A DNA stretch of 64,000 bases, from positions 1-64,000 of the IMG/VR virus record IMGVR_UViG_3300043803_000642; one strand, given 5' to 3'. The notes under the pieces were generated by a model. The model was not told where the DNA came from, searched no databases, and saw only the letters and a program-made list of their open reading frames with translations. Source of the DNA: a virus. Positions 41,155 to 50,617 of the stretch are shown piece by piece (within the stretch, counting starts at the first letter, position 1; each line of letters opens with the position of its first letter). The position numbers and the translations under genes are program-made.

Positions 41155-44100
41155 ATGGCTACAGCACAAGAGCTTGAACGCGCTTTTCTAAACGCACACA
41201 GGGCGGGCGACAAGCAGGCTGCTCAAGCACTTGCTGATGCGCTGCGTTCCACTATGGCTGCGCAACCAGCAGAAGCGCCTGCTGCCCCGAAAGAGCGCAC
41301 GTTTGGTGAAGCGGCGAAGGATATTGGTGCTGGCGTAGTCTCCGGCGCTGGCGCACTGACGCAGCTGCCAGGCCAGTTATATGGTCTGGCTACCGGCGAC
41401 TTCTCTGACACAGGTCTGACCAGAATCGGTCGCGAGATGCGCGAGACTGGCGAGGCCATGAAGTCGGAAGAGCTGAAGCGCCGCGAGGCAGAGCGCGCAG
41501 CCAAGATCAAAGAAGCAGGAAAAGAAGGCGAGATATCCAAGGGTGTTACCGCCTTTGTGGAGACCATCAAAGATCCTGCGCTGCTATCTAACTTCATCGC
41601 AGAACAAGCACCAAACCTGCTGCCGGGTCTGGCGGTTGCTCGTGGTTTGAGCCTAGCCGGTGCTGGCGCTAGAACTGCTGTGGCTGGCGCTGTAGGCACG
41701 GGCGCAACACAACAAGGTGCTGATATCGGCGCCGACACGTATGTCCAGCTGTACAAAGAGATGGTGGACAAAGGCGTGTCCGAGTCTGAGGCTGCTGGCC
41801 GCGCGCTGGGCTACGCTCGTGCGTCGGGGGCAAGTGCTGCGGTAATCTCACTGGCAGCCCAGATGTTGCCTGGTGGCCGCGCTATCGAACGTGCCATGGC
41901 GAAGGTGCCAATCAAAGGCGGTCTTGCTGCTAGAGGTGCTGCTGCTGCCAAGGGTGGCGCAGGCGAGACTATCAGCGAGATGATCGAAGAAGGCGGCGGC
42001 AAGGTAGCGCAGAACCTTCAGGCACAGAACGTTGATCCTACTCGCAGCCTGACAGAAGGCGTGGGCGAGACTATGGGTATGGCTGCTGTTGGCGGCCTCG
42101 GTCTTGGCACTGCTGCTGGACTGACACGCAGGGCAGAAGCACCAGAAGCCAGACCAACAGAAGAACCCACGGCAGAACCAGCAGTACAACCTGCTGCACG
42201 GGTAGAGCCTGCGCCTGCTGTGCCGCCTGTTCCTGGCGTACCGGAAGCGGCTGTGTCAGAAGACGAGCTGCGCGCACGGGCGGAAGCGCCGCCGATTGCA
42301 GAAGCAGAGTTTGTTGCAGGAGAGCCTGCGCCACGTCCACCAGAGCTTGCCGAGATGGAGCAAGACATGGAGACGCTGGGCAAGGAAGCCAAACGCTTAG
42401 AGCGCGGCGAGCCAGGCAAGAGTCTGTGGTCGGCCATCAAAGGCAGCCTTACGCCGTCTGACTTCAGTGAGCTAGATGACAAGAAGTTCAGGATGCTGCT
42501 TGCACCCAAGGGTACGAGAGGCGTGTCGATTGCTGACCTGACCGCAAGTGGACAGCTGAATGACTGGTTGCCAGAGCAATATCACGGGTCACCAGATCAG
42601 CTTGAGTTCGGGCGCCTTGAAGGCGATGAGCTTGGGAAAGCGAAGGACGCTGAAGAGTACATCAAGGACCAACTACGCCAAGGAAACTATCTGACCTACG
42701 CAACCAACATGCGATTGAAACAGATCGGTGTTGAGTTATCAAACATAGAAGACGCCTACAGGGAGTATGCAGATGCAGAAACGTTCAACACCCTCATCCA
42801 AGAAGCCCTTGATGAGCAAAGAGCAGTTTATGAAGACCTTACGGGCGCTCCCACCGAAGCAGAGACTGGAGTTACTGAGCCACCTGCGCGAGTTCTCGAA
42901 CAAATCCCAGAAGAGCGAGTAGAAGAAGAGTACTTCCCAGATCAGGAAGAACTGCCACAAGGTCAAGGCCGATTAGCGGAAAAGTTAATAAGCAGAGCCC
43001 CCGATTGGGTTCCGCAGAAGATTTGGGATTTGCACGAAAAATTGAACAGAGCTGATGCCGAGGCATCTGGTCGCGTCCCTTTGCGCCCGAATAAACAAGG
43101 CGCCGTGCCAACGTCTGGCATGTTAGCTCGCAATCAAACCATGATATTCCGCCGCTTAAATCAAGCGGTGAATGAATACTTTAATGGCGATGAGCAACAA
43201 GCTCTAGCCTTTATGGTTAGGATGAATCAAGAATCCAGTCGCCGAGAAGAAGATGCATCACGCGATGAGCGCGAGGAGCGCGAGCAGCTTGTCATCAACA
43301 AGGACAAAGAGTTTGAACGCATCGAGAAAGAGCTGACCGGCAAGACGCTTCTGCAAGTATCAAAGTGGGCTGTCGATAACGCGCCCAACAAGTTTGCCAA
43401 GGCTATTGCGCAGAAGGTGCTGAACCGTTTGAACGGCATGGCATCTCGCGGCATCAAGCTGGAGTTTGATATTGCTGGCGGAGATCGTCGTCCGTTGATG
43501 ATGCGCGGCGCCCGTGGGGTGACGGAGTACACCTTCGGGGAAAGAGGCAAGCCCGGCGTTGCAGAAATCAAGATCACACTCAACGGCGCTCCTGTTGTAG
43601 ACAATCAATCAGGCTACCCGCCTGGCACTCGGTACATTACCGTCCTACATGAGCTGCTCCACGCGGCAACAGTAGGTCAGATCAACGTCCTCAAGGGTGA
43701 TGATCCGCTAGTCAAAGAGCTGCGTGATCTGTTCAACAAGGTTGTGACGCACTTCAATACAGAGGTGCGCGCGGGTCGCCTGACTCCGTTTATGGAAAAG
43801 ATGTATGCCGGCCAGATAAACGCCCTGACCGGCCCTGATGAGCTAGTCGCATGGGGTATCGCAGATCAGGACATGCAGCAGTTCCTGTCAGAGATCAAGG
43901 TAGGCGATAAGACCATCATGGACAAGCTTGTGGAGTTGATCCGCAAGATCCTGAACATCACCAAGCCATACCTGACCGCGCTGGATCAGCTGGTCAAGAC
44001 TACCGAATCCATCCTTGACGAAGATGTCAACGTGGTGGGAGATAAGATTATTGCCAAGCAGTACAGCTTTGGAGTGAAGCCTGGTGCTGCGCCTGTGCAG

Positions 44101-47100
44101 GGCTCATTGTTTGAGCAGGGGCGGAACGTTAAGACGCCCGAGTTCCGCAAGTGGTTTGGCAAGAGCAAGGTTGTGGATCAGGACGGTCGGCCGCGTGTGA
44201 TGTATCACGGTACGGTGTCAGACTTTGATACGTTCATCCCTGATTCGCACTTTGGTACAGCTCGGGCAGCTAATCAGCGGGCGCGGTCATGGAGCGCACA
44301 GAACGGCGAAAGGCCGACGCAGATCATGCCCGTGTATCTGCGCATCGAGAATCCACTGCGAGTGATGGACAATGAAGCCTCCGACGAGGCGGCGTTGCTC
44401 AACGCTATCAAGCGCGGCAAGTATCCACAACTTGATTTGGGTATCGCAAATCGAGATGGCGCGTACGCTGCGGCAAAGGCAGCGGGCTACGATGGTCTTG
44501 TCTATCAAAACAAGGTAGAAGACAGGAACAAGCTATCGTACGTAGCTTTCGATCCTAATCAGATCAAGTCCATCTTCAATGAACGCCCGACAGAAGCAGC
44601 CGGTATCTTGCGGGAGCAGGCAGAAAAGCCAAGCCCCGCACAGAAAGCCAAGGCCGCTGCACAGAAGGCGTTGCAGAAGCGCACCCTGAAGAAGAGTCAG
44701 TTTGATGGTGTGCCGGATGATCTGTACAACGCGCTTGAGCCGGTGTTTGCGCCTGAGAAGAAAACCATCATCGACAAGATAGATGGGATGCGTGACGGCT
44801 TTTTCATGAAGCTAGCGCAGGGCGTGGCAGACCAGTATCGCTCTATCAAAGACATCAGCCAAGAAGCCTACATGAAAGCCCGCATGTCGAAGACTATCGA
44901 CGGCGCGCTGGAGGGTATCTTGTTTAACGGTCGAGTCAAGCTGACTGACGGCGCTTTGGATATTGCCCCCAACACAAAAGGCTTGCTCAAGGTTCTGGAG
45001 CCTGTGGGTAATGAGGTAGACCGGTATCAGATCTGGGTGGCGTTACAGCGTGATGCTGAGTTAGTAGCGAAAGGGAAAGCGCCATCTGTTGATCGCGACA
45101 TTGTAGCCCGTAGAGATGAGCTATCTGCCGGAAAAATTGGCAATCAATCCAGGTTGAAGGTATACGAGCAAGTTCAGCGCGACATGAAGATACTGAATGG
45201 TTCTGTGTTGACCGTCGCGTTGCGTCAAGGAATCATCGACAAAGAAGCGTACAAGATTTACCGCCGCGATATCAACTACATCCCTTTCTACAAGGTGATG
45301 GATGAGAACGGCGACGTGCAGGGCGCTGCCACCAAGTCTGGCCTGATTAATCAGTACTTCTCGAAAGCGCTGAAAGGCGGAGAGAAACCTTTTGGCGATC
45401 TGATGGAGAACACCCTGCGCAACTGGAGTCACATCCTGTCTGCGTCCATGAAGAACGAGGCTGCCAACGCTACCGTACGGGCAACTATGGATCTGGGTGG
45501 TGCGTTCCCCAACCTGAAGGTCGGTCTGGAATGGCGTGATGGCAAGGTCTACAGCAGCAAGTCAGGCGAGTTGATTGGTGACGGCAAGCTAAAGCCGGAG
45601 TACACCACCAGCGGCAAGGGCATGATCAAGACTATGATCGATGGCAAGCCTGCGTACTTTGACATCGTGGATCCTATGTTGCTGGAATCCATCATGTCGA
45701 TCGGCTACATGGGTCCAAAGTCCAAGTTCCTTGATATTGCTCGCGACTTCAAGAATCTGCTCCAGTTTGGTGTCACGCTGTCACCGGCATTCAAGATTCG
45801 TAACTTGTTCCGTGATTCGATCTCGGCTATCGCTGTGACGGATCTGAAGAAGAATCCATTTGCCAACGTCATTGAAGGCTGGGCGGCATCTGACCGCAAC
45901 AATCCTGCGCATATCTCTGCGCTTGCAGGCGGCGCGATCTTTAACTTCGGTTCCGCATATGAGGGCGATCAGGCCAAGCTGATCAAGCGCTTGCTCGACA
46001 GCGGCATCAAGGGTGAGAACATCCTAGATAACGAGAAGAAGATCGAGGCTGGGCTGCGTACTGCGTGGCGGGCGTATCAGGAACTAGGCAACAAATCAGA
46101 ATCCGCTAACCGTATGGCGCTGTACAAGCAGCTGAAGGATCAAGGCTATAGCCATCTGGAAGCATCGTTCTACGCCAGAGACATGCTGGACTTCTCCATG
46201 CAAGGCTCATGGCCTGCCTTCCGCTTGGTCACGCAGGTAGTTCCATTCTTAAATGCCCGCGTGCAGGGTCTGTACAAACTAGGCAGAGATGGCATCGTGC
46301 CTACCAGCCGAGTGATCTACAACACGGTCACTGGCAAACCCATAGAGGCCACAGACAAGCAGCGGGCAGAGCAGTTTAGCGTCGTGATGGGCGCTGTCGT
46401 GTTGGCCTCTCTGATGCTGTACATGGCATTCAAAGATGACGAAGAGTTCAAGAAGCGGGAGCAGTGGGACCGCGATAACTTTTGGTGGTTCAGGCTTCCA
46501 GGTATGGATGCCGCCATCCGTGTACCCAAGCCATTTGAGATCGGCGCTATGGGTACGTTGGCAGAGCGTACGCTAGAGCAGATCATTGATCAGGGCGCAG
46601 AGGGCAAGGTATTTGGGCAGTCAATCAGCCGTATGCTGACGGATACCTTTGCGATCAACCCGATCCCGCAGGTCTTCAAGCCATTGGTAGATCTGTACGC
46701 CAACAAGGATAGCTTCACCGGTGCGCCGATCGAGACTGCGGGCATGGAGCGTCTGTCGAAAGCAGAGCGCATAGCAGAGAGAACCAGCCCGCTGGCCATC
46801 GGTCTATCGCAGGTGGCAAACGTATTCCTGCCAGAGTCGATGGAAGTATCTCCGGTACAAACAGACTACGCGATCAAGGGATATCTTGGCTGGCTAGGCG
46901 GCACCATTTCTGCAACGTCACACTACGCTGTGATGCCATTCTCCAAGTCTGCCTACCCAGATGCCAACTGGACAGAGACCATGTCGATGGGCTTCATCAA
47001 GACGTTGCCTGCCACGCAGTCCAAGTACGTCACGGCGTTCTACGAGAACAACAAAGAGATCAGCCAGGCATACGCTGACATGCGGCACTTCGCGCAGCTA

Positions 47101-47355
47101 GGTCAGGCAGACAAAGTGCAGGAGATCTTGAAGGAGAAGGGCGACAAGATTGCGATGGCCAAGTTCTACGACAACGCTTCCAAGGACATGGCCAAGATGC
47201 GTCAGGCAATCATTGCCATCCGTAACGACGAGAACATGACCGGCGCTCAGAAGAAGGAAGAGACGGATCGGATAAAGATCCTGATCGGCGAGCTGGCCAA
47301 GCAGATGGAAGAAGCGCGGATAGAGGTCAAGAAGACTTATGCAGCCGCTCGATAG
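41155..47355 (+). CDS. giant polyvalent ejection protein: zincin-like, ADP-ribosyltransferase-like and LPD38-like regions (2066 aa)
   Basis: The N-terminal 250 residues are helical and Ala/Gly rich (KDIGAGVVSGAGALTQLPG). A Pro/Ala/Glu-rich linker follows (about 315-400). Near residue 832 lies HELLHA, an HExxH zincin motif within RYITVLHELLHAATVG. Residues about 1000-1150 match the ART-PolyVal fold: FGKSKVVDQDGRPRVMYHGT (YHGT at 1017-1020), AAGYDGLVYQ and VAFDPNQIKSIFN. From about 1180 to 1900 the sequence resembles LPD38 (AYKIYRRDINYIPFYK, MENTLRNWSHILSASMKNEA), with one hydrophobic helix near 1743. Such proteins travel in the capsid and enter the host with DNA, where the enzymes modify targets. 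No R-S-E triad has been verified for the ART region. Confidence 0.8.
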   Translation: MATAQELERAFLNAHRAGDKQAAQALADALRSTMAAQPAEAPAAPKERTFGEAAKDIGAGVVSGAGALTQLPGQLYGLATGDFSDTGLTRIGREMRETGEAMKSEELKRREAERAAKIKEAGKEGEISKGVTAFVETIKDPALLSNFIAEQAPNLLPGLAVARGLSLAGAGARTAVAGAVGTGATQQGADIGADTYVQLYKEMVDKGVSESEAAGRALGYARASGASAAVISLAAQMLPGGRAIERAMAKVPIKGGLAARGAAAAKGGAGETISEMIEEGGGKVAQNLQAQNVDPTRSLTEGVGETMGMAAVGGLGLGTAAGLTRRAEAPEARPTEEPTAEPAVQPAARVEPAPAVPPVPGVPEAAVSEDELRARAEAPPIAEAEFVAGEPAPRPPELAEMEQDMETLGKEAKRLERGEPGKSLWSAIKGSLTPSDFSELDDKKFRMLLAPKGTRGVSIADLTASGQLNDWLPEQYHGSPDQLEFGRLEGDELGKAKDAEEYIKDQLRQGNYLTYATNMRLKQIGVELSNIEDAYREYADAETFNTLIQEALDEQRAVYEDLTGAPTEAETGVTEPPARVLEQIPEERVEEEYFPDQEELPQGQGRLAEKLISRAPDWVPQKIWDLHEKLNRADAEASGRVPLRPNKQGAVPTSGMLARNQTMIFRRLNQAVNEYFNGDEQQALAFMVRMNQESSRREEDASRDEREEREQLVINKDKEFERIEKELTGKTLLQVSKWAVDNAPNKFAKAIAQKVLNRLNGMASRGIKLEFDIAGGDRRPLMMRGARGVTEYTFGERGKPGVAEIKITLNGAPVVDNQSGYPPGTRYITVLHELLHAATVGQINVLKGDDPLVKELRDLFNKVVTHFNTEVRAGRLTPFMEKMYAGQINALTGPDELVAWGIADQDMQQFLSEIKVGDKTIMDKLVELIRKILNITKPYLTALDQLVKTTESILDEDVNVVGDKIIAKQYSFGVKPGAAPVQGSLFEQGRNVKTPEFRKWFGKSKVVDQDGRPRVMYHGTVSDFDTFIPDSHFGTARAANQRARSWSAQNGERPTQIMPVYLRIENPLRVMDNEASDEAALLNAIKRGKYPQLDLGIANRDGAYAAAKAAGYDGLVYQNKVEDRNKLSYVAFDPNQIKSIFNERPTEAAGILREQAEKPSPAQKAKAAAQKALQKRTLKKSQFDGVPDDLYNALEPVFAPEKKTIIDKIDGMRDGFFMKLAQGVADQYRSIKDISQEAYMKARMSKTIDGALEGILFNGRVKLTDGALDIAPNTKGLLKVLEPVGNEVDRYQIWVALQRDAELVAKGKAPSVDRDIVARRDELSAGKIGNQSRLKVYEQVQRDMKILNGSVLTVALRQGIIDKEAYKIYRRDINYIPFYKVMDENGDVQGAATKSGLINQYFSKALKGGEKPFGDLMENTLRNWSHILSASMKNEAANATVRATMDLGGAFPNLKVGLEWRDGKVYSSKSGELIGDGKLKPEYTTSGKGMIKTMIDGKPAYFDIVDPMLLESIMSIGYMGPKSKFLDIARDFKNLLQFGVTLSPAFKIRNLFRDSISAIAVTDLKKNPFANVIEGWAASDRNNPAHISALAGGAIFNFGSAYEGDQAKLIKRLLDSGIKGENILDNEKKIEAGLRTAWRAYQELGNKSESANRMALYKQLKDQGYSHLEASFYARDMLDFSMQGSWPAFRLVTQVVPFLNARVQGLYKLGRDGIVPTSRVIYNTVTGKPIEATDKQRAEQFSVVMGAVVLASLMLYMAFKDDEEFKKREQWDRDNFWWFRLPGMDAAIRVPKPFEIGAMGTLAERTLEQIIDQGAEGKVFGQSISRMLTDTFAINPIPQVFKPLVDLYANKDSFTGAPIETAGMERLSKAERIAERTSPLAIGLSQVANVFLPESMEVSPVQTDYAIKGYLGWLGGTISATSHYAVMPFSKSAYPDANWTETMSMGFIKTLPATQSKYVTAFYENNKEISQAYADMRHFAQLGQADKVQEILKEKGDKIAMAKFYDNASKDMAKMRQAIIAIRNDENMTGAQKKEETDRIKILIGELAKQMEEARIEVKKTYAAAR

Positions 47356-47590
47356 TCATGGCCATCAAGTCCCACTCTGTGAGCTTGTACCGTGTATAGA
47401 ACCCTCTGCTTCCCAGCCCATGATAGCCTGACGCTCCCTGGTGGTGTTCTGGACACAGGGGGATCACGAGCCAATCTGACGCTCGCTGCGCTCCTCCAGC
47501 CGCGTCGCGTGGATGATGCAGGTGGGCAGGCGTGTGACCGTAGCCAAGATGGTGGCAAAGAACGCAGCCTACCTCTGCTACTTCGTTCAT
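47327..47590 (-). CDS. Ref-like HNH-type nuclease (87 aa)
   Basis: The start with CAT at 47588-47590 has AGGAG right before it and follows the previous stop (TAAGGAGTATATG); a longer frame to 47611 exists. The product has VGCVLCHHLGYGHTPAHLHH, IPLCPEHHQGASGYHGLG and a C-terminal RYKLTEWDLMA. This is the cysteine-histidine pattern of the P1 Ref/RecA-dependent nuclease family found in phages. It is the last gene of the right leftward operon and overlaps the convergent giant gene by 29 bp. Confidence 0.8.
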   Translation of the reverse strand: MNEVAEVGCVLCHHLGYGHTPAHLHHPRDAAGGAQRASDWLVIPLCPEHHQGASGYHGLGSRGFYTRYKLTEWDLMAMTIERLHKSS

Positions 47591-47597
47591 ATACTCC

Positions 47598-47795
47598 TTA
47601 AGCGTCTTCATTTTCCTCTTGCTCTGGGCGATAGTGTTTTTCCCACAGATCCTTGGTTATCTCGATAGACGAGAATCTATGCCCGCAGTCACGGCATATC
47701 CGGCGACGTTCAACGAAGTCAAACGTGCGGGATATGTCCTGATACTTGCGGGTGTCTATCACCTGCGTTGGCTTATCACACGTCGGGCACCACAT
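47598..47795 (-). CDS. NrdR-like zinc-ribbon protein (65 aa)
   Basis: Starts MWCPTCDKPTQVIDTRKY and continues ERRRICRDCGHRFSSIEI. The four-cysteine ribbon and RRRxC..C..RF-S-E pattern closely follow the N-terminal zinc ribbon of NrdR, the repressor of ribonucleotide reductase genes. The ATP-cone domain of NrdR is missing. It may modulate nucleotide metabolism or simply bind DNA. Overlaps the upstream zinc-ribbon gene by 20 bp. Confidence 0.7.
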   Translation of the reverse strand: MWCPTCDKPTQVIDTRKYQDISRTFDFVERRRICRDCGHRFSSIEITKDLWEKHYRPEQEENEDA

Positions 47796-47928
47796 TTTTT
47801 GGCCTTGTTTTCTGGTAGCAGTCGTAGCATAGCCACTGTCTTCTGCCGTGTTTGATCTTAAAGTAACCGCCCGGACAGCGGCGAAAGCTGGCGCAGGTAG
47901 CGCACCAGCGAGTCTGTGTCAGATTCAC
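47776..47928 (-). CDS. 50-aa zinc-ribbon protein
   Basis: This frame begins at GTG (CAC 47926-47928), overlapping the SDR stop as GTGA, and ends at 47776-47778. The product has WCATCASFRRCPGGYF and WLCYDCYQK, so two CxxC pairs that should bind one zinc. It is basic. Coupling with the SDR gene and overlap with the NrdR-like gene support a real gene. Function unknown. Confidence 0.6.
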   Translation of the reverse strand: MNLTQTRWCATCASFRRCPGGYFKIKHGRRQWLCYDCYQKTRPKNVVPDV

Positions 47929-48827
47929 TTGAGTAACTTGTCAGCTTCTTCAAAGATGGTTTCAAGAGAGGTCAGCGTTGGCCTATATCCCAGCGTGTAC
48001 GCCGCCGTGTTGGTGGAGTAGTAGCAGGGCTTGACTGTCGCAGGGTGGTGCGGAGATCCGGCGCTCACCACATACTTCATGCCATACCGCTGCGACATCC
48101 CCTCCAGCAGTTTCTCTTTGGTCACGGGCGCTCTGCTGTAGCAGTCCACCGCCTGATTGATATTGTTGTTCTTCAGTAAGACCTGGATCATCTGGTAGAA
48201 GTCCTTGGGTCCCATGTAGTCACGGGATAGGCGGTTCTTGTCTGCCCTGAACGTTTCATTTCTCATGACCGCCTGCACCATCTGGCTGACCATGAACTGG
48301 TGATCAGGATTCATGGTGCTGCTGTAGTAACTGAACACGCGTAGGTCGATGATGTTTCTGTCAGATAGCCGATGACGGTACTCCGCCTGCGCCTTGGCGA
48401 CCCCGTAGTAGTGGTGCGGCTGGATGTCGTTGATAGGGAAGGATGACATCTTCTGTGCGCTGGCAGGCGTGTCAAAGTTATCCCCGAACACCGCGCCGCT
48501 GGAGATGAAGATGTACTGGCAGTCTTTGTGCTGCTCCAGATAGTCCAGCACCATCAGGTCATAGAACCCTGTGACGTAGGAGATGTTGCTACCCATCTGC
48601 TGGATACGCTCTGGGCTGCCGGCACCGATGAAGTTGATGATGGCGTCAAACTCATGATGCCGCGAGAAGTCAGACAGGAATCTGGTGGGATGCTTCTTGT
48701 TGTTCTCCACCAGCCAGCGGTCGAGCGCCAGCTTGTTGCGAGCAAACAGGTATAGCTCTGCTCCTTCAAAAGACAGAATCAGATCCTTGGCTATCTCGCT
48801 GGTAGCCCCGAGTATTGCAATCTTCAT
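47925..48827 (-). CDS. NAD(P)-dependent short-chain dehydrogenase/epimerase, YerF-like candidate
   Basis: A 300-residue extended SDR. Residues 1-13 (MKIAILGATSEIA) form the Rossmann nucleotide site, IFISSGAVFGDN holds the serine, and YYGVAKAQAEY gives the Y141-K145 pair. As the gene directly after the E1-type dehydrase and the ThDP enzyme, it could be the ketoreductase that finishes a branched dideoxysugar, as YerF does for yersiniose. Substrate not shown by sequence. Confidence 0.75.
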   Translation of the reverse strand: MKIAILGATSEIAKDLILSFEGAELYLFARNKLALDRWLVENNKKHPTRFLSDFSRHHEFDAIINFIGAGSPERIQQMGSNISYVTGFYDLMVLDYLEQHKDCQYIFISSGAVFGDNFDTPASAQKMSSFPINDIQPHHYYGVAKAQAEYRHRLSDRNIIDLRVFSYYSSTMNPDHQFMVSQMVQAVMRNETFRADKNRLSRDYMGPKDFYQMIQVLLKNNNINQAVDCYSRAPVTKEKLLEGMSQRYGMKYVVSAGSPHHPATVKPCYYSTNTAAYTLGYRPTLTSLETIFEEADKLLK

Positions 48828-48835
48828 GTTCTCCC

Positions 48836-50617
48836 CTATTCCATCAAGTCTATGTACATCAGACTGCGTAGTTCTTCTCTGTCTAGCAGTGGCGCCATAT
48901 CTTCCAGCGGTCTGGATGACATCGTGCCGTCTGCCCGCATGAACGAGCCAATCGTTGGCGTGGTTGGCTTATGCGGATCCATGATGACCTCTATGATCTC
49001 AGGATCATCGTTGCTCAGTATGCTGTCGATCAGCGTCGCTACCTGAATGTTGTTGTGCATCTTCCTGTATCTCAGGCCGAAGCAACTTGCCACGTTTGAG
49101 AATGGTCGGATATGCACTCCTGTGTCTTCGGTCGATCCTACGTACCGGCTGTCGAAGTACTTCTCCTGCGTAATCCTGATCGCGTGATAGCCAGCGTTGT
49201 TGAACACGAAGACCTTGATAGGCAGTTGGTGGTGCTTGATGATGGCTAGCTCTTGCAGATTGAGCTGGATGCCGCCGTCGCCTGTGACGCAGATGACGCG
49301 CTTGCCGGTAGCCATGTGCGCGCCGATGGCAGACGGCAGGCAGGATCCCATCATGGCCAGGTTCTTGGCGCCAAACATCCGAGTGTTCTCTTTTATCTCC
49401 AACACTTGGTGGCCGATGATAAAAGCCTGTCCTGATCCTGTCGGCGTGAGAACAGCATCCTCTGGTAGTTGCTTGCCCAGTTCTTGGTAGAAGTAGTACG
49501 GGTTGACGTACTGCTCATCCCGCACTTCCTTGAACGTTGCACCGGCAGGGAATCGCTCCTTGACCTTGCGGCAATAGTCCAGCCACTCCTGTGACGCAGA
49601 GACAGGCTTCTCGTACAGCAGTGCGTCTATCAGCTTCTTGGCACAGACCCGTGAATGCCTGCCGACATTCAGCCCCGGCTTGTTGGCCTCTGCCGGATCA
49701 AGGTCAATCATGTCAACGAACGCACCTCTGGCAAACGTTTCGATGTTGTGGCTAGTGTGCTGCACACCCAGACGCGCCCCGATAGACAGGATGTAATCGG
49801 CGTTCTGGATGATGATGTTGGGGTAGCGTGGGCCGAAAGAGTTTGACCGCCCGAAGTAATTGGGATGGCTGTCAGGGATCAGATCAACCGCGCCCCATGT
49901 TGTCTGCACAGGGACGGTGAAGGCTGATGCCAACGCTCTGGCTGCGTCCTTGCCACCGCTGGTGAACACGCCGTTGCCGAACAGGATCAGCGGGCGCTTG
50001 GCTGATTGCAGGCGCTGCCGGATGTCCTTGATCAGATCCTTCGTCGGTGCTGCGTTAGAACTGAATCCTGTGTAGCCTGCGAGCGTGTCCGGCGTGATGT
50101 CAGCACACTGCACGTCCAGCGGGATGTCCAGCCACACAGGTCCAGGGCGGCCGTCGTTTGCCATAAACACAGCCTTCTCCAACTCCATCTTCACGTCGGC
50201 AGCCGAGCTGATGAACTTGGCATACTTGGTAATCGGCTTGACTACCTCAATGATGTCTAGTTCTTGGAAGCCTCGTATGCGCAGGTTCAAGCCATGGGCA
50301 GAGAACGTCTGTGTGATGTTGCCGGAGATGATCAGCATAGGTACGCTGTCTGTAAATGCAGAGGCGACAGCCGTGATGGCGTTAGTGCCGCCGGGGCCGC
50401 TGGTTACAAACAGCACACCTGTCGAGTTCACAGTTCTGCCATAGGCATAGGCTGCGAACCCGCAGGACTGCTCATGATGCAGGTGCATGTAGCGCAGGCC
50501 GTCGGTCTTCCCAACGCTGTCCAGCAGGTGCATCATGCCACCGCCAGACAGCAGGAAGACAGTATCTGTACCAGTTAGCTCTTTGATCCTTGAGCAAATG
50601 TAGTCAGATACTTTCAT
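48836..50617 (-). CDS. thiamine diphosphate-dependent enzyme, YerE/acetolactate synthase-like
   Basis: A 593-residue ThDP enzyme of the acetohydroxyacid synthase type. The N-terminal domain has FLLSGGGMMHLLDS, the catalytic glutamate in HLHHEQSCGFA (E49) and VTSGPGGTNAI. The C-terminal domain has the ThDP motif GDG (446-448) with NN at 473-474. In surface-sugar clusters such enzymes (YerE) add an acetyl unit from pyruvate to a keto-dideoxysugar. The adjacent E1-type dehydrase makes exactly that type of acceptor. A plain acetolactate synthase or other carboligase cannot be excluded. Starts four bases inside the dehydrase stop (ATGA). Confidence 0.75.
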   Translation of the reverse strand: MKVSDYICSRIKELTGTDTVFLLSGGGMMHLLDSVGKTDGLRYMHLHHEQSCGFAAYAYGRTVNSTGVLFVTSGPGGTNAITAVASAFTDSVPMLIISGNITQTFSAHGLNLRIRGFQELDIIEVVKPITKYAKFISSAADVKMELEKAVFMANDGRPGPVWLDIPLDVQCADITPDTLAGYTGFSSNAAPTKDLIKDIRQRLQSAKRPLILFGNGVFTSGGKDAARALASAFTVPVQTTWGAVDLIPDSHPNYFGRSNSFGPRYPNIIIQNADYILSIGARLGVQHTSHNIETFARGAFVDMIDLDPAEANKPGLNVGRHSRVCAKKLIDALLYEKPVSASQEWLDYCRKVKERFPAGATFKEVRDEQYVNPYYFYQELGKQLPEDAVLTPTGSGQAFIIGHQVLEIKENTRMFGAKNLAMMGSCLPSAIGAHMATGKRVICVTGDGGIQLNLQELAIIKHHQLPIKVFVFNNAGYHAIRITQEKYFDSRYVGSTEDTGVHIRPFSNVASCFGLRYRKMHNNIQVATLIDSILSNDDPEIIEVIMDPHKPTTPTIGSFMRADGTMSSRPLEDMAPLLDREELRSLMYIDLME

